This document shows, piece by piece, positions 11,313 through 24,261 of a stretch of DNA of 64,000 bases. The translations under genes and the position numbers were made by a program. This DNA comes from Papaver somniferum. Its lineage: Eukaryota; Streptophyta; Magnoliopsida; Ranunculales; Papaveraceae. Each line of letters opens with the position of its first letter. Within the stretch, counting starts at the first letter, position 1. Below the pieces are notes generated by a model. The model saw only the letters and a program-made list of their open reading frames with translations, did not search any database and was not told the DNA's origin. The stretch spans positions 125,037,302 through 125,101,301 of the forward strand of contig NC_039363.1 of the NCBI RefSeq assembly GCF_003573695.1. The letters run 5' to 3'.

Positions 11313-12262
11313 TACTTTAATTTCAGTTTTGTGGTTATAGGAAATGTTACAATGTTGTTCAATATTTTTAGACTTCTTCTTCTGGATTTTTTTCTCTTAA
11401 AAAAAGAGAGGCTATAGTGACGATATTGGTATGGTCTGTATGGATTATGAGATGGTCAACAAAAAAAAAATAAAATAAATCAAATAACCATTGGTGTTTA
11501 ATATCCAGCTCTGAGTCTTTGACCAATCAAAATTGGAGTGCCGGCCGGATTTGATAAAATAAAGTAGCGGCATTACTTGACCCAATTGTGACGGGCCATT
11601 ACAGCTATCTACTGCTTTTGCCCAACCCCATTTCACTGCATTCACAAGTGTAATCGATAACTTCTGTCACTTGGTCGTTTGTTGTAACCTGTTCGGATTT
11701 GCAAAACATTTCAAACATAAAAAATGCAAAAGATTGAAATCGAGTTCATTTGACTAACTTAATTTGCGTTGATTGATGGAGTGTAGTAGTATGGAAAGCT
11801 CTCAACGGCGTTTACTTGCTTCGAGGACAAAAGAAAAATACAATCATAAAATCTGAAATAGTCAGTCCAAAAAAAATACAGTATATTGTTAATTAGTTGT
11901 ACCACCTACTAGAGAAGATCTGTCGGGCATGAAAACACACCCTAAAATTACAGTCACTTTCATAAAAAGTTCAAGTAAAACGGTTTGTAGATGTAAAAAA
12001 GTTCAAGTAAAACGGTTTTGTCCATGTAAGAAGGTTTAAACTTTGTTTTGTTGTAAGAATGTGAGTTCAAGGGACTACTGCTTGGACTTATCTAGTGCTC
12101 GGGTGCAAGCCCAAACCTATCTAATTAAATCGTTTCATGAGAAACGAGGACGGTTGATTATGGTTGATTGGGTTTTCTAGAATCAATAGGCATCAATAGA
12201 TGATCCATTCAAATCACAGCTTTGTGTGGTTGATGGAGTTTGTAATTCAAATCACGTCTTCT
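11313..12262. other. Intergenic; short tandem duplication
   Basis: No gene seen. A direct duplication with unit 'aaaaagttcaagtaaaac' and following bases (period about 36 bp) lies at about 11966-12037. The part next to 11313 is the presumed promoter side of the basic secretory protein gene. Confidence 0.5.
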
Positions 12263-13203
12263 TAGGGGTGTGCAACGGACGGATAGTTGTGGATTAGGGG
12301 TCATCCGCAACCAAACCGTCAAAGTTACGGATTTGGAAAATTAAACCGTAACCGGCCCAATCACCCGTGGATTTGACATCCACGGATTAGCGGGTGATGC
12401 GGACCGGATGCGGATTAACCGCGGATTTAGAATTTTTTTTTAAAAAAAAGTCTACCTATCTGTGAAAATCCCTTCGTATGGATAATTGATCTCTCTATTT
12501 ATGTTAATTCATTGTGTCACTCTCATGATAATAAATTAATAACAATGAAGCAAATGCCAAAGTTTTGTTGCACAACATTATGAGTACAATATATACTTCC
12601 TAGGTAGTAATCTTAATTAACACTGCAACTGATAAGTGTAGTGATCTTTAATCATTTGATGTAGCACCTTGTTTTTGAAAACGAATTTAATTTCCTCTAT
12701 GAATTGACAAACAGCAGGATAAATTTCCTGGATTAGTGCTTTAGCAGGATTCTTGTCCACATTAGACCACCTTTGGTGGATAATTAACTGCTACCTTGTT
12801 TTGTGTTTATATTCAGTATCAAGAGGAGGGCACAGCTTCTTTTTCCAGTAGTTCTCACAACGCACGGAGTGGATCACATGCAAGCATCGAGAAGCTTAAA
12901 AACCTTCAATTTCTTCAAGAAGATTATGCAGATCTTGAAATGTTCTCTGAAGAGGACGAACCTCTTATTCCCATTAAATTAAATTAGAGATATCTAATCT
13001 AATCTAAAATCTAGAACTCAATTTTTGCGGGTGCGGGTGAATCCGTAGATTTCAAAGTCCAACCACAACCAAACTGATAAACCTTGCGGATTTGAAAACT
13101 CAACCGTGTCCGATCCATAAACTCTTACGGATTGGTTTTCACCCGTAATTTTACGGACGGTTACGGGTGAAAATCACGGTTTCGTTTTTTCTACGCACCC
13201 CTA
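12263..13203. mobile_element. hAT-type DNA transposon, non-autonomous
   Basis: The ends are inverted (TAGGGGTGTGCA... and ...CTACGCACCCCTA), flanked by a perfect 8-bp duplication CGTCTTCT (12255-12262 and 13204-13211). Both subterminal zones are full of 'acggatttg', 'gggtga' and related repeats. A short plus-strand frame at 12796-12987 (Ser-rich, ending in EDEPLIPIKLN) may be the tail of a former transposase or captured sequence. I do not recognise it. At 941 bp it has no room for a full transposase. Confidence 0.9.
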
Positions 13204-13211
13204 CGTCTTCT

Positions 13212-14058
13212 CTCTCTAATCCTATGGATTGTGGTGGCATCGTCATTCTGAAGCCCAAGAGCTCGTAATAACCGATCATCCATAATAGACAAATTCCTTC
13301 CGTGTGGGACCAACCACAGCAAAACCAGCAGGCCACACCGTCGGTCTTGCACACCCACGCACCTTCATAACAAAGAGCGTAGCATTCTCATCTTTTAAGC
13401 ACAATTCCTTGCGTTTCAGCCAAGTAGTCTCTTTTCAAAAAAAAAACCAAGTAGTCCCTTTTCATGATACTCGGAAATGAAACCTCGAAAGGACTAAACA
13501 CATCGAGACAAAACCATTGTTAAAAAAATAAGGCACACGCAAGCATGACACATGAAAATCTATCTGGCTCAAACTTTTTGGCATTTCTTTTTCTAAAATA
13601 AAGGACGAAGAAAGTTGCTCAAAAAAGATATCCCGCCGCGTAACAGGACATCATCCATGATCCAGTGTCACCAACAGTGTGAAAACTGAAAGGAAGAAGA
13701 TTTAAAAGTGAAAACCATCCGCACCACACACAGTTCCGTCACTTTACCTACTTATAATAAGAAGAAATTATCAATTTTTAGTCATATCTGACTAAAGTAT
13801 CAAAACAGATGTGAAAACAAAACTCAGTTAGTCACAAGTTCCGAACAGCTTCTCCCACATTGCTGAACATTATCAATTGGGGTGTTCGCTTTAGAGCGAG
13901 GATGTCAACGCGTCTATTGCGGTCTAACAAATCAAATCAAGTCTCCCCTCTGTACATGCAAAAAACAAGGGAAAGGCTAAGACAGTACTAAAAGGACAAT
14001 TGTTTAGGTAAGCCTCCTTCATAAAGTTTCCAGGTCCCATTCACCGCCCTTCTTCCCA
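13212..14058. other. Intergenic / upstream region of the peptide gene
   Basis: No gene seen. The right part is the presumed promoter region of the secreted-peptide gene. Confidence 0.5.
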
Positions 14059-14060
14059 AC

Positions 14061-14071
14061 TAATATATATA
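14061..14071 (+). promoter_or_regulatory. TATA box of peptide gene
   Basis: TAATATATATA lies about 165 bp upstream of the chosen start codon, with no competing gene between. Confidence 0.55.
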
Positions 14072-14082
14072 CGAAGCCAACA

Positions 14083-14175
14083 ATGGAGAGGAACTACCTA
14101 CCTTACAACTGGAGAGTGCAGACATACATTTTCAATAACCAAGATTTCAAGAAATTCGAAGGGAACTTCAAGTGA
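14083..14175 (+). CDS. Upstream ORF, 30 residues
   Basis: The ATG at 14083 in context CAATGG opens 30 codons and ends at TGA 14173-14175, 59 bp before the main ATG. It lies in the predicted 5' leader and could limit translation of the peptide precursor. I know of no homologue. It could also be untranslated chance sequence. Confidence 0.4.
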   Translation: MERNYLPYNWRVQTYIFNNQDFKKFEGNFK

Positions 14176-14234
14176 GACGAGGGAGAAAGACTATTACCAT
14201 AAAAAGAAAAGAAAGAAGAAGCAGAGAAGAGACA

Positions 14235-14582
14235 ATGGCGATGAAGAATCTGTCCCAAAACTCAACAATGACATGGAAACTGATAGGTATGATGGTTATG
14301 CTTTTAGTAGCGCTTACTCAGCCAAACCTGGTTCATTGCAGAGCTATTAGGTCTACTACCAACAGTAAGGATCATGAGATTATGAAACCTGCAGTGGGGT
14401 TCAAAGGACGAGTTAGTGACGGAATAGATTCAACCACGCTACTAGCTCCTCCAGGGACCTCTGTCCCTTCACCGACAACGGATATTACTGCTGCTACTAG
14501 TGTTGGTGGTATCTCATCTGTGAGGAAGTTAGCGTACAAGTTAGCAGCAGGACCTAGCAGAAGAGGCCGTGGTCACAAATGA
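14235..14582 (+). CDS. Secreted peptide precursor, PIP/PIPL type
   Basis: The 115-residue product starts at ATG 14235 (GACAATGG context). Longer readings of this frame use no upstream ATG. Residues about 12-34 form a signal peptide (WKLIGMMVMLLVALTQP ... HCRA). A low-complexity acidic and Ser/Thr-rich middle follows, then the basic C-terminus RKLAYKLAAGPSRRGRGHK. The end matches the conserved box of PAMP-induced secreted peptides, (S)GPSxxGxGH, in which a short C-terminal peptide is released and perceived by the receptor kinase RLK7 in Arabidopsis to amplify immunity. Two oddities are Ala in place of the usual Ser before GPS, and an extra Lys after the final His. Family assignment rests on the motif and architecture. 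No intron is needed. Confidence 0.8.
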   Translation: MAMKNLSQNSTMTWKLIGMMVMLLVALTQPNLVHCRAIRSTTNSKDHEIMKPAVGFKGRVSDGIDSTTLLAPPGTSVPSPTTDITAATSVGGISSVRKLAYKLAAGPSRRGRGHK

Positions 14583-15879
14583 CCAACAGTATACTTTTTC
14601 TACATACTCTAGCCGACAGAATATATACTCTTTCATCTAAACATTTGTTCACTTGTAGATGGCGTATAACTAGCTAGATTACAACTTATACCGATTCTTT
14701 TTGCTGTGCATCAAAATGTGATCACAGTTGTACTCGTAATTTGCGATTGATTGTAACTGTTCTAAATACATCATTAACAACAAATCTCGACAAAAGTCCT
14801 ATTCAAAGCAACTTGCTCTTCAAACATCAGAATACACAACCAGCGTTCGTCATCAGAACTTAACAAAACTGAATGAAAGTCTTGTCAAATAGTCTCATCT
14901 GAAAATTAATACGGAACTACAGAAAATTTTAATTCCTTTAGTGAAACCAAGATGTTAATAGTACACCCTTTCTGGTAAAAATGACAGTAGATAGTTTTAT
15001 TAAGGAAAAATTTCATCAACTTCTAAAAACATCAACGCAGTAATATGTCAAAAGGTGAGGTGTACATGCAAACTTCAAAAGCAAACTGTTATACATGACT
15101 TATTCTTAGGTATGAGATGTCATACGTGTGAAACATGCACGCCATAACAGTCCAGTTAGAGGAGAAGATCAGTGTGTTGTTGTCCTCGTTATAGGACCCA
15201 TAAATTAGTTCAGAAATATCCACCATTAACTATGTTCAATTTGGAAGGCTATGAATTCAAAACATTCCGACGCTCATCTAAGGCTGGTTTTATTAACAAA
15301 TTACCACAATCCATAAATCGCCCAACTTTGTTAAAAGTTTGAAATTCTAAAGTGATGGGATCCCTGTATAAGTGCTTTATATCATGCTTCAAAAGATAAA
15401 ATGTGCTTTATATCGTTGTTAATGGAAATCGGCTATTTTTTTCACCATGGGCAACACGATACAACTTTAAGCATATGAAGCTTTCTAGTTTCATAATGGG
15501 TTAGGTAAAAATGCGGAAGAACAACAAAAATACTTTCTAATTCCGCAGAAAGGACAAATTGGCGTTTGAACCCATGCTCGATAGAGAAGTAAACAGATTG
15601 CCAACAAAACTGTAAGGGGTTTAACCTTTGCTCATTCATAGTCATACCGTAGAAACTGTTTCTATAAAATTTAACTTTCATACAAGGGTTGATATAGGAC
15701 AAACTACACTAGATTTTCTGCCATTTTTACAGATAATAACTACAAAAAATATGTACAAACTGGGAAATGGAAGTCGTACCTTCATTCTTAGGTATTGAAA
15801 GCTTATGATCAGAAATTAAATCCAGAGAATATGATTCCTGGACAGGTGGATAAGGAAACAGTAGGATGACTTAGAACAC
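14583..15879. other. Intergenic; 3' flanks of two convergent genes
   Basis: AT-rich sequence with no supported ORF. It should contain the 3' UTRs of the peptide gene (left) and of REV1 (right). Confidence 0.5.
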
Positions 15880-18800
15880 TCACTCCTTACCGTACGATAT
15901 ATTCAGGTTTCCCCCGTAGTGCTCGCTAACTGCAGCCTGAAAGAGATTCATAAAGTATCTTCACTATATCATAAATTTGACAGGTAACTAACTCAATTAG
16001 GAATTATGAGCCCAATAAAAAATTTAATCCCTTTATAGAAGCAAGCAAGCGTATACCTGAAGGTAAGGGTGTGTTAGCTCAATTACTTGTATAAAAACTG
16101 TAGACTTTGCCGCAAACCTGGTGCAAGTGTAGGGTGAGAATGAGCATAATTTACATGTAACAAGGATGCACATCAAAACATGTGAATGCTCATATGAGGT
16201 GTTAAGTTATGAAGTAAGGTATACCTCCTCAATAGACGAAAGCAAATATAGATTTCTTCAATGTCATACTTTATCTTTAGACCAATATACTGCTTAAAAA
16301 GCTCACACAAGCTATTAATAGAATCATCCTTTCCTTCATTAAATGTATCCAGAGAGGAAGAGTGCAGGGATATGGTAGCCTGCAAAATGGAAGATAACAA
16401 ACCAGTAGGGAAAGATTTATGATACATTTCACCAAGAATGTTCAGCATGAAATCCCCGCTGTTTTTGAAAATATTCACCCACACTGGTGGATTTCCATTC
16501 CAAAGACTATTCTCTGAAGCAAATTCTAGTGCGGTCATTTGGATATGCCCCATGCTTTTACTAGCATGTGGAGACTCCCTTACTGCACTTCTATTACTAT
16601 CACTGGAACAACCGGGCCTTCTATGGAGTGACTCAAGTATGTCGGCCTTAACTTCTTCAGGTAACTCTTCTAGAACCGACATGTCTACTTGACTTAAACT
16701 TGCAGGCATTATATCATTTCTGTCTTCCCCTGAAGTAGTGATATGTGCATTCAAGGACCCGGCCCTTGAAAAAGATGTAGTAAGCTGAATGTTCTTGCGT
16801 TTGAACTCCTTTTCCTGAGGGAGGAAATAATTCAGTAATCTGACGAGACTAATAATACAAAAATTATGAAACAGGGTAAACCTTATTCTCAGATGTGTCT
16901 ATGGTGTTCTCTACATGAGCAGAATGAGAAAAAACAGGTTCCTTGCCCTTGTTCTTCACACCTGAAGCAAGACAGTTATTTGGTTATTTTCTTATAAGCA
17001 TACCAAAAAAAAAATGGTAAAGAAAAACAAAATAATTACCTTTCACATCTTCAACTACTGAGGTGCAACCGGAACTACTAGCCTTAGTTTTAGTTTTCTT
17101 AATAATCTTTGATAATTTCCCATCATACATCTCATTTACTTCTGAAAACAAATCTGGAGGAAGGCTGTCAATAACCCCCATATCCAGTTGGCTTATTGGC
17201 GGCAACATAGAAACACTGCTCAATCTAGCTTCACCGCGAGATTGATTAGCAGACAATTGATGTGAAGGACCGGCTTCTCTAGAACCTGTAACAAGCAAGA
17301 AAGCACCGTAAGTGAGCGCTCCACTGTAAAACATTTAATACATTGATAACCATGATAGAACAACGTAAACATCCAACAAAATAGCCACATGACACATGCA
17401 GACTAATATGTAATTGATTGTTCGCGCATATCTTTTGCATTACCAAACCACATTACCAAAATTCATTAGTTCACAGTCACCTGAATGTGTGTATATTAAA
17501 TATCAGTGCGTAATAATATAAAGAACTTCATCAGAAATATTACCGCATTCATTGCGCATATCTTTTGATTACCAAACCACATCAACAATGAATGCGGTAA
17601 TATTTCTGATGAAGTTCTTAATATTATTACGCACTGATATTTAATATACACACATTCAGGTGACTGTGAACTAATGAATTTTCTATATATTGCACTTCCA
17701 TGTTTCATGCGTTCTTTGCTTCTGCACAGAAGAGATGAGTGAGATGAGATAATGCTGTTTGTCCTGGTACAAATTGTATTGAAGCGTTCCATAAGCCTAT
17801 AAAAAGTTTAGCTGCTTAAAGAATCTCTTATTTGGGTGCTTTAGAAAGAGCAAAATATGTTGTTTTCACCGATAAGTAATAAGAACACACAGAGACTGCC
17901 ATAGTGAGACACTCAAGCAAACGACAACCCACTCTAGGGACAATACCTTGGATGTGAAACCTTCCAGACTCATCCATAGTTTCCCTAGCCACAGGGGAAG
18001 GTGTGGGAGGTTCCCACCTCCCAAGTGGGAGGCAAAAACGTAACCACAGTACGCAGTGGTGGATCCTAATTGGTAATTTGCTTATCATGATCAGTATTCT
18101 GAGTCCTGATTTATCATATTTACGAATGACGAATGCGCCAAAGAAACTAGTTTTGTAACCAACACTGAAACGGATCATAAACTATGATGAAGGATTTGGT
18201 CTCACTAACCTCCATCACCCCTCTCTTTTGCTGGACTATAGAGCTTTGCCATATCTGCCGGAGCAGATGCGAGCCACGATGTCAGAGCATTTTTTCCCAG
18301 CCCTTCAAATTAGTCAAAGATTCATATTAATAAATGCAGCAGTGCTATCAAAAGAGATCATATTGCATGTAAAAGAAGAGAAATAGGTGCTTCAAACTGC
18401 TATTGTTACTATGAGAGGACGCATTAGAGTGTAACTAAAAATCCATGTGAATGCTAAAAAATAATATTTCTGATAGGCACCTTGTCTAGTCACGTCTGCA
18501 TTTTCCAGTTTTGAGACGTGCAAGCCAACCCCCCGGATCTCCTTCACATCTGAAGGTAAAGGTAAAAACGGTGACAACCCACAAGAGTCTCGATACGTGG
18601 GAGAAAAAACTCAAAGTTTATTCTATAAAAAGATTACTTCATTATAACATATTTTAATTCTACTAGTTCTCTGAGAAAAGTTCGCATCAAATCAAATATG
18701 ATATTCAGATAAATATTTGTTTTACACCGAAGCTCATGGACACTCACTTTTCTAATGAAAGCATCTGAAGACTACTATATAGACTAATTCCAAAGTTACG

Positions 18801-21800
18801 GCTCGTTACCTATGTGAAAGGAACCAAACAACTGCTTGCTTATTCTCTGAAGCACTTCTGCGTCATCAGTAGCAACTGGAACCTATTAAATATGAAATGC
18901 ATGGCATAAATTAGGTTTGAGGATAATAACCAATTGTGAACATTATGAAAATGAAAGGAAGTAACGCAAGTTTGCAGCTTCTGACACTACCGTCATTGAG
19001 TGGCTCAAATTCTCACAATCTCCACACCCCATATATTTTGTCGGCTCTCCAGCATCCTTTCTTCTTTTCTTTACCTACAAATAAGTGTAATAAGATAACT
19101 GTTATCTAACTAAAATAATATGTGAATGTTTACAATGAAACAAGTCACCTGAATATGCAACTGAACAAAATAACAGACACAAGATGATACCTTCAGAGTA
19201 ATGGTGCGCCCTTGAACTCCACATCCCTGTAACCGCAGCGAAACCTCATTGCAAAGGTTGAGAAGAAAATTTTGACTCTGAAATGGGTTGGTTGTCAAAA
19301 ATATTAGTACGTAATACCACCATCATGATGCAAAATTAAATCTTTGATGCACCAAAACTCACATCTTTTGTATCATTGAACCTCACCCCCCAGTTCACAT
19401 CAGCTCCAACAGACTTGGTCTCCTATAAATCATGAAACACACATCACAGTGGGCAGATAATACATGCACAATTGGACCAGAAAGTATATAAGCAAGTAAT
19501 AACATGGAGAGGTTGAGCTACAGCAGAGTATAAACAAGGAAGAGGATAAGTTTTAAACCAATGGACCATCTAATTACTTGGATTTGTAATAGCTGGCAAA
19601 AGAAACCATATACTCGTGCAGAAACATCTCTCAGGTCAGATAACAAATATCAAAAAATACCTCTAGAAAATCGTTATTGCTTTTCAGTTCTTGAAAAAGA
19701 TAAGGAAAGATGTGATATAAATCGCTAATCAAAGAAAGACGATCTTGATCATCTAAACTAATTCTTCTTACCATCTACAAGTGGTTGGTTTAGAACCATT
19801 GCAACTTATGATATTAAATCATTGATACTACTTATTTCTATTTGTATAAGAAATTGGGAACCTCCAATATTTTGAGAATAGAGTAGGTCTCAGATAGTCA
19901 CTGAGAGCTCAATGAACCTTGAATATAATAATCTTGGACAATCGACTCTTTGCCTACTGGTTTTGAAAAGGTGTGCATCCCCAAAGAATAAACATGTAAA
20001 ACTGTAGACTAGGACTTTCAAAGAACAGAAACTACATCGACCTTAGAAACATTGAATATCACCGTTAAGATAAGAAAACAAAACGCAGAAAACGGGAGCA
20101 TCTAAACTTTTTTTTTTAAGAAATACATTTGTTCTTTTTTGTTTTTAAAGCAAATATTTATTGAAAAATGCAAGAGAAAAAAGAATGAGGGGGACTGCTG
20201 CAATCTCAGAGAGACACATATCAACTCAAGCAATAAAAAGGAAGAAAAAATAATCAAACTAATTGTGCTACTTAGAAGAAACGGTAAAATTAAATATTGG
20301 TTCCCAAACCTGAAGTAATCCAACCGCCCTGTTATCAATGCCTCTACAATAATTAAAGAGCATATCACCAGTCTTTTCGCCAAAGTCTTTTTGAAGGGAT
20401 TCCTGGAAAATGAATGCATCAAAAAGTTACTAGATAGCTGCACATAATGCGACATCATTCCAATAAAGCTACTGACATACTGCTCCCCTATGTTGCACGT
20501 TGTGCAAAAATATATACAGCATGAAGCTCGATTATATCTTAATATAGTGGGAGCCTAGTGCTACAGTTCACAATCCAATAGAGAGATAATGATGGATTGG
20601 TTCACTATGTGACACATTACATGTACAATATACACTGCAAGAAACTCAGGTATATGTTAATAGAGAGGGAGCCCAATATTACACCGCACATAATTGGTGG
20701 ATTATTCTCGAGTAGTAAAGCTGTAAAGTAAAACAATTTATCAGTCCATGCTCTCGTTTTAATGAGTTATGGTTTACACCCTACCATCTGTAGATATAGT
20801 AGCCATTCTCAAGTAAGGAGGATAACAAGAATGAACTCAGTCAATACATGCAAATTACTCAGTAAATCGGAAGATACATGCAAGATACCAAGTGACAGAA
20901 CATAATTTGATTAGATTCACCAAATATAGATTCAAAACCTTGGGGATCATGCGAAGTTGACTGCAAGTTTGAATAAACCTGGTTTTCAACTTGTCTTCCA
21001 AAACACGCCCGATCCCCGGCAGTGCCTTAATCGGAAGTTCGCTTAAATAGTTGTCCACCTGGGAATAAATACAGGCTGGTTAAAAAACTGGGGTCGAACT
21101 TGGTAGTTGGTATACACAAGTAAACAATCAAGTCAATTAAACATATTCTTATACATGAATAGTGATTACTGATGAATAAAGAAGACAGTCTCCTTATAGC
21201 ACGGTAACTGTGATATGTGGGCAACACATTCAAACTTAATGAAACTATAATATCAAAAATAAAACAAAAGGAGACTATCACCCAAAGCCATCTAATATGG
21301 ACGTCTAGGGAACCCATTCCTTGGCCCACATACTTATACTTGACAACTGTCAAATTAAAAAGTTTATCATATATCATGACGACATGATCTATTAATGCAT
21401 CTTAGTATGTGCGGATGTTCAACTTAATAATTCGTCCTTTGCCACTGTGACACTAACTATTTAATTAGCTAAAGAAATAATGGTGCTCTGCTCCCAAATA
21501 GTAAATAAGATTGTCAGGCACTTGTGGAACTGTAATTTTAACAAACTAGAAAGGCGAAACAAGTAAAAATATCATAATAACCCACTGAAAACTACCTTAT
21601 CAGGAGGAATATAGCATTGGCCATCTGGTTTAGCAGTTCTTGTGGCAAGGCGAGCCATGAGTAAATTACCAGCAACTCCAGCACTGGCAGTGCATCCTGT
21701 TGTATCAACTATTTCCTGTCTGATTCTTGATGCTAGATGTTCAGGATCTTCATCTTCTCGGTCTGTAACATCTAAAAATGCTTCGTCACAGCTTACTGCC

Positions 21801-24261
21801 TGTATTCATTTCAAGCACATCCACCATCTATTAGCAACATATAATTCAGGAGATAGTAAACATGTGCAAGTTACAGATTTTTTTTCTAGGTAAGGACCTG
21901 AACTTTGTTGCAATGCTTGTGCAAAATGTCATAAAATTGATCAGCAACCTGCAAAATAACAAATAAAATTACTTGATAGTAATTTATGCAGAGGCATCCA
22001 AGAACTAAGGAAAATACTACCCCAGATGCTTATTAGTCAGTAACATCTATATTTACCTCTTCATATGCTTCGAAGTTGTACGGCAAGATAACAAGGTGGG
22101 GACAAAGAGCCTTGGCATCTCTGACAAATATTCCAGCCCTGACTCCTAAACCAACCAAAAAATGATATGTAAATCAACATCAGTAGGGCATCAACTAATG
22201 GAAACCAAATGACAAGCTGATTTCAATACGAAAGCTAAATAAAAAAAACAACCAAAATCACGTGCAGGATAGTTTGCGGAGGAAATTTCAGCTGTCCCCT
22301 TGGGATTGTCTGAATGGCATACAGCTACAGGCTTATCCCGTAATTCAGGATGACTTTTTATGACCACAGAAACAAAAAAGCAGTCCTGAAATGACATTTT
22401 TAAACATATAAAAATATGAACATGTCAAGGAACAAGGTCCAAGGATTTGTCTACTGTCAACCTGCAAATTATAACTTCAAAAATGTATTTGAAGCAAACA
22501 TATAAGCAGAAGGCCTATAACAATAAAGAGTAAAGCTATATGAAAAACAAAAAGGTTGGGATGCAAGTGAGTCCAAATACTGATAGAGTAAGTTACCATA
22601 TCTACATGAATAATTGCAACTTTCTGGGAGACCTTAGGAGCACTAACAACTGAGCATCCAGGACCACTAGGAAAACGTTTGCGATAACGATTCCTCCACG
22701 TTCCTATGAAATGCAGCCTTGAGTACTAAAAAAACCGTAGTTTCGGATTATGACATTATTATGAATGACTATAAACTATAACTGAATAAAAATATACTAC
22801 CCACATATAAATTACCTTGAAGTAGTTCTTCACAAAATTAGGATCACCAAGAGTTGAATGTCGTGGATTCCCCACCCCTGCAATGTTCTGTTCAGATCCT
22901 TTTAAGGTTTGCTTATCTGAACAGTAACTGCCACCTGAAACTGATGACTTAAGAGGACTTGATTCAATCGTCATTTTGCCTTTTGTTTCATCATCCACGT
23001 CAGTGGGGCGTGGTTCTGTTGCTCTCCCTTCAGAACAATTTTCTTCAGAATCCATGGAGTTTTGTTCTTCCCTTTTTACATCAAAAGGTGTTCCATCGCC
23101 AGAAAAAACACTTTCTCCACTACACTCTGCACTATTTTCTACAGAATCACCCGCTTCAGATGAAGATATATCTTTAGATGTGTCTAATCCATTAGATAAA
23201 CATCTTGCAGTTTCCAGCTTCACATGATGATTAGAGGGAGTTTCAGCCCCCTCAGAGCTCGTATTACTTTTAAGAGGAAAGAATGCAGATAATTTTGGCT
23301 GTCGACTAAGTTCAACGAGCTGGTCCAATTGGTATGGAACCCCTAAAACATTTCACAAAAACATAACAACCTCAGAGACTGTGTATGAAACACTTCTGCA
23401 ATAAGTAACCAAATATGAGCTATCACACAAGGAAACAACTACACATAAGTCATGTACACAACCAAAGTAATAATAACTCACAATTCAGAAGTTTATTTGC
23501 AGCGACAGAATCAACTATCCACATTGGCTTTACTACTGGAAGACCACCACTAAAAGATCTACATAAAAACAATGAAATGTAAGAAGCCAACCAGGAACTA
23601 AACAAACAACAAAAAGAGAAATCAAATTTCATAAAAACTTAAAAAGAATTTGGACAACCTAATATTCTTAAGTTTACTGTCGGGGAGGTTGCTACAGATG
23701 ATATGAGTCACTCGGTGCCTCGAGAAGTAGTTCTCAAATCGTCCACCATACTTCAACATATAACTTCGGAGCTCCTAAAAACAAAATTTAGGGTGTAAAA
23801 TTCTCAACTCGGTTCCAAATTGTAGAATAAAGGATAGGTTTCAAAGGATACCTGGCTAGAAGGAACAGTAAATCCATCCACGAAGATAGTCACCCCATGA
23901 AAAAGGGGTTTACCGGAGTCACCAAGTGAAGTACCTGAAGCGTCCACATCAAACTGATTTCGAAGCTTCCGATTCTTCTCTACCATATAACTAGAAACGA
24001 GGGATTACAAATTGGATGTTCTATGAATCTCAGATAATCTTATAGGAGGGGAAATGAGTGAGCGAGTAAAGAAAATTACCTGCCAAAATCAGAGAAAGGG
24101 GAATTTCGAGAAGCAGATTTTGAAGAAGAGATAGAATTAGCACCCCAAGCAACACCTAGGGTTTTCTGATTAGTTTTTCTTTTCTTGTTTTGTTCATTAC
24201 TGTTGTTGGAATTCTTCGATTTCCCGCCTGAATTATTGGAACGAGATGAATTCAAACTCAT
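15880..24261 (-). CDS. REV1: DNA repair protein REV1 (Y-family dCMP transferase)
   Basis: Exons read right to left: 24261-24080, 23990-23852, 23774-23659, 23558-23482, 23342-22816, 22725-22597, 22385-22253, 22145-22057, 21948-21898, 21799-21596, 21058-20939, 20402-20310, 19422-19363, 19277-19191, 19074-18991, 18882-18810, 18549-18481, 18302-18210, 17285-17040, 16961-16882, 16814-16225, 16117-16057, 15936-15880. All junctions are GT-AG and phases agree, giving 3360 nt and about 1119 residues. The product has a BRCT domain (about 90-170) and the polymerase palm with HVDMDCFF (about 386-393) and catalytic Asp-Glu in SCDEAFLD (about 486-487). A helix-hairpin-helix (LPGIGRVL, about 562), two ubiquitin-binding motifs (about 803-830 and 922-950) and a C-terminal partner-binding region follow. 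REV1 inserts dCMP opposite lesions in the nucleus and recruits polymerase zeta. No break is seen. Confidence 0.95.
17458..17682. repeat. 97-bp near-perfect inverted repeat in REV1 intron
   Basis: Arms 17458-17554 and 17586-17682 are reverse complements with one mismatch in 97, separated by 31 bp. The spacer (CGCATATCTTTTG...CCACATCAA) is itself a direct copy of the sequence just left of the first arm (17424-17452). It lies in the intron between the exons at 18210-18302 and 17040-17285. A transcript would fold into a long hairpin on either strand. Confidence 0.95.
17700..18200. other. Remaining intron sequence, possibly inserted
   Basis: The same REV1 intron contains GC-richer sequence with self-complementary 'gggaggttcccacctccc' near 18006. 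It does not look like the surrounding intron, but I cannot assign it to a repeat family. Confidence 0.3.

Noticed and set aside
18000..18070. tRNA-derived SINE or tRNA-like stretch in the REV1 intron
   Set aside because: 'cctcccacttgggaggt' suggests a promoter box, but A box, B box and spacing do not fit well enough.
20108..20300. Second reversed LINE/SINE end (T runs at 20108) in a REV1 intron
   Set aside because: T runs are short and no target duplication could be identified.
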